64,000 nt of DNA from Bradyrhizobium vignae. GTDB taxonomy: Bacteria > Pseudomonadota > Alphaproteobacteria > Rhizobiales > Xanthobacteraceae. Below, piece by piece: positions 60,240-64,000 of the stretch. Positions within the stretch are counted from its first letter, which is position 1; each line of letters starts with the position of its first letter. The notes beneath the pieces were generated by a model. The model was not told the DNA's origin and ran no database searches. It saw only the letters and a program-made list of their open reading frames with translations. The translations under genes were made by a program, and so were the position numbers. Where the stretch lies: assembly GCF_004114425.1 (NCBI RefSeq), contig NZ_RDQF01000043.1, forward strand, positions 1 through 64,000, given 5' to 3'.

Positions 60240-60737
60240 ATGACAAACGACCGCAAAAGCAACGTGCGGTGTTTCTGCTGCGGGCAGACCTCGGAGCAAT
60301 CGGTCCTTCTGAGCACCAACGAGATCGGCTCCCGGGATATCGATCAGCCCCCTTCCGGTATGGAGCGGTTCAACATGAGCGTCTGGCTGCAGGAATGTCC
60401 GACCTGCGGCTACGTCGCTCCGGACATCTCCGACGGAGACGATCGCGACCGCCTCTTCGTTCAGACCGAGAGGTACGCAGCGCTACGGGAGGGGCCGCAT
60501 TTCTCCCGGCGCGCGTCCCGCTTTCTCCTGCGCGCCGCGATTGATTTCGCGCGAGATGATTTCGAGCGAGCCTTCGTCAACACGCTGTACGCGGCACGGG
60601 ATGCCGATGACTGCGCTCTCGGGGAAGTCGCGAGCGGTTTGCGGAAGATTGCAAGCCGATATCTCGTCGGCCGTTCCGTTATCTCCCTCGACCTGCAAGG
60701 GATGTCACTGCATGCGCTCAGGCGAGCCTGCTCGTGA
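60240..60737 (+). CDS. zinc-ribbon protein, short paralogue
   Basis: The 165-residue protein has C11-x2-C14 and C53-x2-C56 (RCFCCGQTSEQ, WLQECPTCGYVAP) with SRDIDQPPSGM between. These are the same positions and motifs as the 243-residue paralogue at 54191. The helical part (FSRRASRFLLRAAIDFARDD, FVNTLYAARDADDCA) aligns with the first half of the longer protein's tail; the rest is absent. It is not preceded by TPR genes. It overlaps the next exported gene by GTGA. Confidence 0.7.
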   Translation: MTNDRKSNVRCFCCGQTSEQSVLLSTNEIGSRDIDQPPSGMERFNMSVWLQECPTCGYVAPDISDGDDRDRLFVQTERYAALREGPHFSRRASRFLLRAAIDFARDDFERAFVNTLYAARDADDCALGEVASGLRKIASRYLVGRSVISLDLQGMSLHALRRACS

Positions 60738-61195
60738 GCATTCGAATAACATTCCCGCCAAGCCTAGTCGCACGCACGTCGAGCCGTGTTGCCTTGGCGC
60801 TTGCCGTCATGCTGGCACTTGCTCGTTGTGCACCGAGCATCGGTGCAACGCGGAGTCCATTGCTCGGAATGCACATCCAGAAGGTGATGCAGGAGTTCGG
60901 ATTGCCGGACGGCTTCAAGATGCTCGCTCATGGCGCGAAGGCCTATGAGTGGCAGCTGCGTGCTGCAGCTGAAATCCATACCGAGCAGGGCGAGCGGCGA
61001 ACCGAAGACCTGTTCTGCACCGTGACTGTCCGCGTCTCTCCGCGCGAACGGGTCACCTCCGTCAAAACGGAAGTCTCGAGCGTCAGCGCGCGCCTGTACG
61101 CATCGGCCGGCGCCTTCGGTTGTCTTTGCGCCGACAGCTTCGGCATGAAGCGGGAGCGCAAGCCCGCATGCAAGACGCCGCTTGCACCCATTTAG
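60734..61195 (+). CDS. exported lipoprotein-like protein (153 aa)
   Basis: GTG 60734 overlaps the stop of the zinc-ribbon gene. The N-terminus VALALAVMLALARCAPSIGA has a lipobox-like LARC, so the protein may be lipid-anchored. The mature part has HIQKVMQEFGLPDGFKMLAH, AYEWQLRAAAEIHTEQGE and a Cys-rich end (GAFGCLCADSF, ACKTPL). I recognise no family. Coupling to the zinc-ribbon gene suggests a shared job. Confidence 0.65.
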   Translation: MSIRITFPPSLVARTSSRVALALAVMLALARCAPSIGATRSPLLGMHIQKVMQEFGLPDGFKMLAHGAKAYEWQLRAAAEIHTEQGERRTEDLFCTVTVRVSPRERVTSVKTEVSSVSARLYASAGAFGCLCADSFGMKRERKPACKTPLAPI

Positions 61196-61243
61196 TTAGT
61201 CAAGACCGATTACTCGAAAATGCGATCGAAAGGAGCTTGTAGA

Positions 61244-61435
61244 GTGCAGAATTCAGCTTCAAACAAGATCTGGACAGGTGCTCTGATCCTACTGGCAGGG
61301 ATCATCGTGACCGTCTTCTCGATGATGGCGTCGCGTAGTTCCGGCTTTGTCGTCATCGCCTGGGGCGCGATGCTGTTCGGAGGGATCAGGATTTTGTCGG
61401 GCCTGTTTCAAGCGGGGAGCGGGTCAGGCGGATGA
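61244..61435 (+). CDS. small two-helix membrane protein
   Basis: GTG 61244 follows AGGAG at 8-base spacing; an ATG at 61220 lies before that site. The 63-residue product has two helices, WTGALILLAGIIVTVFSMMA and GFVVIAWGAMLFGGIRILSG, with a short polar turn. It is a plain membrane hairpin of unknown function between two exported genes of the palindrome-linked locus. Confidence 0.6.
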   Translation: MQNSASNKIWTGALILLAGIIVTVFSMMASRSSGFVVIAWGAMLFGGIRILSGLFQAGSGSGG

Positions 61436-61580
61436 CGGCCACCCGCCGCGCGTGCCATTCCTTGAACATTCCGAAAAACGCGACCCGCCATTCGTGGCTG
61501 TCACTAACGCCATGGGCGTAGGCGAAGACAAGGCACGTGCGCGCCTCAGAAATTGAAGAGTCGGCAAGAGGAAACGATAC

Positions 61581-62705
61581 ATGTACGAATTCATTCGGCG
61601 GGCCTGCCTGCTTATCGCGGTCGCCTTCATTTTCTATCCGCTCGGATCGCACGCAGCCAATCGATGCCCGCCGGATTTCAGCGTCCAAAACCGGCTGGAC
61701 GCAGAGCAGAAGCCAGCTCAAAATCTTGTGGCCCGCGAACGTGCCGCCATCGAGGATCTCAAATATGCGACGATGGCCCCAATTGGAGACAAGTACCAAC
61801 GGAAGGAAATCGACCGGGACGAGTACAACAGACTGACCAAACAGCGGGACGACGCCTTGCGCTGTATAGATGCGGAGAATGCTCTAAAAGACAATCAGAC
61901 CTACTACACCATGCAAGTCAAATTGATCGAGGCTGGGTGCCAGAGCGGGCCCGTCGACAAAATGTATGTCGGCTGGGTTCGCGAGAAAGAAGACCGCAAA
62001 GCCAAGGCTTGCGCCAAGGCCGATTTGGAGTATCTGGCGCAACTCGTGCGGCAGCTCAAGGAGATTCAGGCGGACAAGCTAGCGAAGGAAGAGCGGTCAA
62101 CGCCCGCCGTCAAGCAAGCCGACGCGAGCCAAAAGAACGGGCAATTTTGCAATCAGATCCGATCCGTCACTGGCCACGCCGCGACCTTGTTTGCGGGCAT
62201 CACCAGGGAAAAGAAGGTCGAATGGTTTGTCGAGCCCGGGACGTTGGGCAGCAAGGGTGTCAAGATCAGCGACATGGCGGCCATCGATTCGTACGTCACG
62301 CCTGTGACTGTTTCGCAGGAATTCCTGGTAACGCCAGCGAAGTGCGTCATTCAAGTCGGCACAGACGCGGACATCACGCTACGCATTGTTCCGACCTATG
62401 CTTGCGATTGGGAATATCTGAAAACCACGAGGCGCGAGCTGGAGGAGCGAACCGACAGGCTCCTCAATCTCGTCCGCGGCTGTTACGAGAAGACCGCAGA
62501 GGATGGCAACTTCTACCGACACGATTTCATTGCCGATAACGCAGCCAAGATCGTGGGTGACCTTTATTATGGCGAGGGCAAGCCGTCTAGAATCTATCTG
62601 AATATCTCGAAATATACGCCGGCAGAAGACAAGGGATGCATGCAATACGGCTTCCACCACAAGCCGGAAGATAAGCAGCTCTGCATGCGACGGCTGAAGC
62701 CTTAG
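61581..62705 (+). CDS. long exported protein, intact paralogue of 57891-56766
   Basis: ATG 61581 follows AGAGGAAAC. The 374-residue protein has a signal peptide (RRACLLIAVAFIFYPLGSHA). Helical stretches follow with NLVARERAAIEDLKYAT, CIDAENALKDNQTYYTMQVK and ADLEYLAQLVRQLKEIQADK. A beta-rich part has VEWFVEPGTLGSKGVKISDM and SQEFLVTPAKCVIQVG, and the end is LVRGCYEKTAEDGNFYRHDF to QLCMRRLKP. It keeps the whole length that the other copy lost by frameshift. About eight Cys suggest disulfides. Function is unknown. Confidence 0.72.
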   Translation: MYEFIRRACLLIAVAFIFYPLGSHAANRCPPDFSVQNRLDAEQKPAQNLVARERAAIEDLKYATMAPIGDKYQRKEIDRDEYNRLTKQRDDALRCIDAENALKDNQTYYTMQVKLIEAGCQSGPVDKMYVGWVREKEDRKAKACAKADLEYLAQLVRQLKEIQADKLAKEERSTPAVKQADASQKNGQFCNQIRSVTGHAATLFAGITREKKVEWFVEPGTLGSKGVKISDMAAIDSYVTPVTVSQEFLVTPAKCVIQVGTDADITLRIVPTYACDWEYLKTTRRELEERTDRLLNLVRGCYEKTAEDGNFYRHDFIADNAAKIVGDLYYGEGKPSRIYLNISKYTPAEDKGCMQYGFHHKPEDKQLCMRRLKP

Positions 62706-62754
62706 CTAAACGCCCCCTCATCGCGAGTCGTATGGCGGTGCGAATTAGCGGGGC

Positions 62755-63330
62755 TCCCACCATGGTCAATACAAGCAGGCGGACAAGCCTCTGGCTGACT
62801 ACAAACAGGCTATCAAGCTGCTGCCCAACGATCCCTACGCCTACAATGGTCGTGGGATCATCTACCTGGAACGTCGGCAATTCGACCAAGCTCTGGCCGA
62901 TTTTGCACAGCTCTTCATCTTATCAGGTTTTGCCCCAGCGTTTTATAATCGGGGCAAAGTCTACGGGGAGCTCAACCGGCCCGATAAGGCGCTTGCCGAC
63001 CACAGCCAGGCCATTCGTCTGAATCCGAGGTATGCCAAGCGCCTCCAATAATCGGGGTACTAAATAAATACCAAGCAACACAGCCAAGCGCTGGAGGATT
63101 TCAACCAGAATGATGCGCTGGCCGAATTCACCAGGGCTATCCAGCTCAATCCCAAATACTGATCGGCGTACTTCAACCGGGGGCTGTTATACGAGTTGCA
63201 CACCATGCAGCTCAATCTGGCCTTGGCTGACTATCAGGAAGCCTACCGGCTCGATCCGGCCGACGCCCAGGCTAGGGAAGAACTGGAAACCTTAAAGGAC
63301 GTTAGCGGCGTCCGTTTTCAGCGCTTTCAA
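62755..63330 (+). pseudogene. decayed TPR protein gene
   Basis: One frame reads HGQYKQADKPLADYKQAIKL, NDPYAYNGRGIIYLERRQFD and YNRGKVYGELNRPDKALADH to a stop near 63050. After a shift it continues ALAEFTRAIQLNPKY, a stop at 63161, then SAYFNRGLLYELHTMQLNLA and YRLDPADAQAREELETLK. These are classical NlpI-like TPR units with several breaks and no start. It is a dead gene, unrelated in type to the kinesin-like TPRs at 51905-54183. Confidence 0.6.
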
Positions 63331-63529
63331 TATCAAGGAGTTTGCGATGATCGCATATTGCGGCGGCTGGTCCACTGATAGGGCGCTCGCGGACGCGGAA
63401 AAGGCGTCGACGTCAAATCCGGATCGTACCGCCGGAGCCTATTTCGTTTGGATGTTCTGCAGTCGACGGCACGGCGCGCATCTTCTTTGCGAGCTTGGAC
63501 GCGACAGTCGAAGCAATGCTCACGAGTTA

Positions 63530-64000
63530 CTAATTCAACGCTTTGACAAACATTTCGTCCTTTTTCGGATTCACCCGAAACATCGTCCACTTGTAGTTTC
63601 CCACCATGACCTCGATCTGGGGGGCGCCGCTGTTTGCCTGTTTCACATAACTGTCGATCGCTGCCTTATACTGTGCGCCGAACTCCTTCGGATCCGAGAC
63701 GCCACTCCCAAAGGCGATTGCCCAAGCTGATACCGCAAGAAACTCATAGCCTGCTTTCGCGCCAGGTTTCTCGAATACCGCGATCATGTCTTCAGCCTGG
63801 CTGCCTTTTGTCCCTATGATCACGGTCGTCCCGGCTTTGGATTTGTAGGTGCAGGCCCGAGATTTTCCGTCGCCGTCGCATTTCACCTTTTCAAGGCCTA
63901 GATCGATGTTGACGAGGTCCTGAGATTTCTTGAACTGCTGCTCGAAGTTATCGAAGGCAAACCCGAAATCACCGGCCAAGGCCGGGCCAAGGCTCGTCGC
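63530..64000 (-). CDS. exported protein, partial (N-terminus outside window)
   Basis: On the minus strand the open frame enters from the window edge with ATSLGPALAGDFGFAFDNFE, whose ALA-G looks like the end of a signal peptide. It continues CTYKSKAGTTVIIGTKGSQA, WAIAFGSGVSDPKEFGAQYK and MVGNYKWTMFRVNPKKDEMF to 63530. About 156 residues are visible. No named domain is recognised. It is convergent with the broken TPR gene. Confidence 0.6.
   Translation of the reverse strand, partial: ATSLGPALAGDFGFAFDNFEQQFKKSQDLVNIDLGLEKVKCDGDGKSRACTYKSKAGTTVIIGTKGSQAEDMIAVFEKPGAKAGYEFLAVSAWAIAFGSGVSDPKEFGAQYKAAIDSYVKQANSGAPQIEVMVGNYKWTMFRVNPKKDEMFVKALN

Noticed and set aside
1..64000. CRISPR array
   Set aside because: I saw no regularly spaced repeat of 20-40 bases anywhere in the window.
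1..64000. Insertion sequence or transposase gene
   Set aside because: Despite many gene fragments and joints, no frame carries transposase motifs and no terminal inverted repeats of IS size were noticed.

Overview
The window is high-GC DNA with the gene content of a soil alphaproteobacterium, most likely Bradyrhizobium or a close relative. The reasons are the many short exported Bradyrhizobium-type proteins, several aromatic-degradation clusters, a DUF1127 protein, and LysR, IclR, GntR and AraC regulators. This placement is inferred from protein style; no rRNA or complete tRNA is present. Most of the window looks like accessory DNA. Gene fragments, fusion points, att-like tRNA scraps and single-base frameshifts are frequent.

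Layout. 1-2800: part of an AI-2E/PerM-type transporter, two small exported proteins, a single-domain response regulator and an enzyme remnant. 2940-5630: a hypothetical protein, then what looks like a decayed SPARSA (short prokaryotic Argonaute) locus. Its SIR2-APAZ partner has lost its middle. Its Ago-like partner keeps an Ago-type start but no MID-PIWI that I can recognise. 5700-7250: a frameshifted XRE regulator and fragments of a PolX/PHP protein and a MOSC protein in mosaic arrangement. 7256-12945: a GntR-controlled aromatic module (extradiol dioxygenase, FAD monooxygenase, FAH hydrolase, MHS transporter). 13000-17334: tRNA-derived repeats and a divergent MobL/TraA-like relaxase with a frameshifted companion.

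17636-24305: an ortho-cleavage module with a LysR regulator, muconate cycloisomerase, intradiol dioxygenase, flavin reductase, stand-alone FAD synthetase, HadA/TftD-like FADH2 monooxygenase and muconolactone isomerase. 24497-33268: an IclR-controlled meta-cleavage operon with a solute-binding protein, LigB-type dioxygenase, TfdB-like hydroxylase, MhpC- and MhpD-type enzymes, an FAH protein, an SDR and a thioesterase. 33331-36166: a second site matching the IclR operator, then a deletion scar joining a flavin hydroxylase to paaZ, then fragments of transporter and cupin genes. 36394-40059: an AaeXAB-like efflux operon, which fits a strain that handles aromatic acids. 40080-49660: small exported proteins, AraC and LysR regulators, a TSUP permease, and a broken LuxR-type AAA regulator abutting an AraC fragment.

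50102-62705 is the most interesting part. Three copies of a 19-base oriented palindrome (TGACCCRTTTGGGTCATGC) each point at a nearby gene start. They flank a LuxR-type regulator gene. The locus encodes two tetratricopeptide proteins, two paralogous four-cysteine zinc-ribbon proteins, and about ten small exported or membrane proteins, including two paralogues of one long exported family. I do not recognise this as a described system. The window ends in a broken TPR gene and the start-less part of another exported protein.
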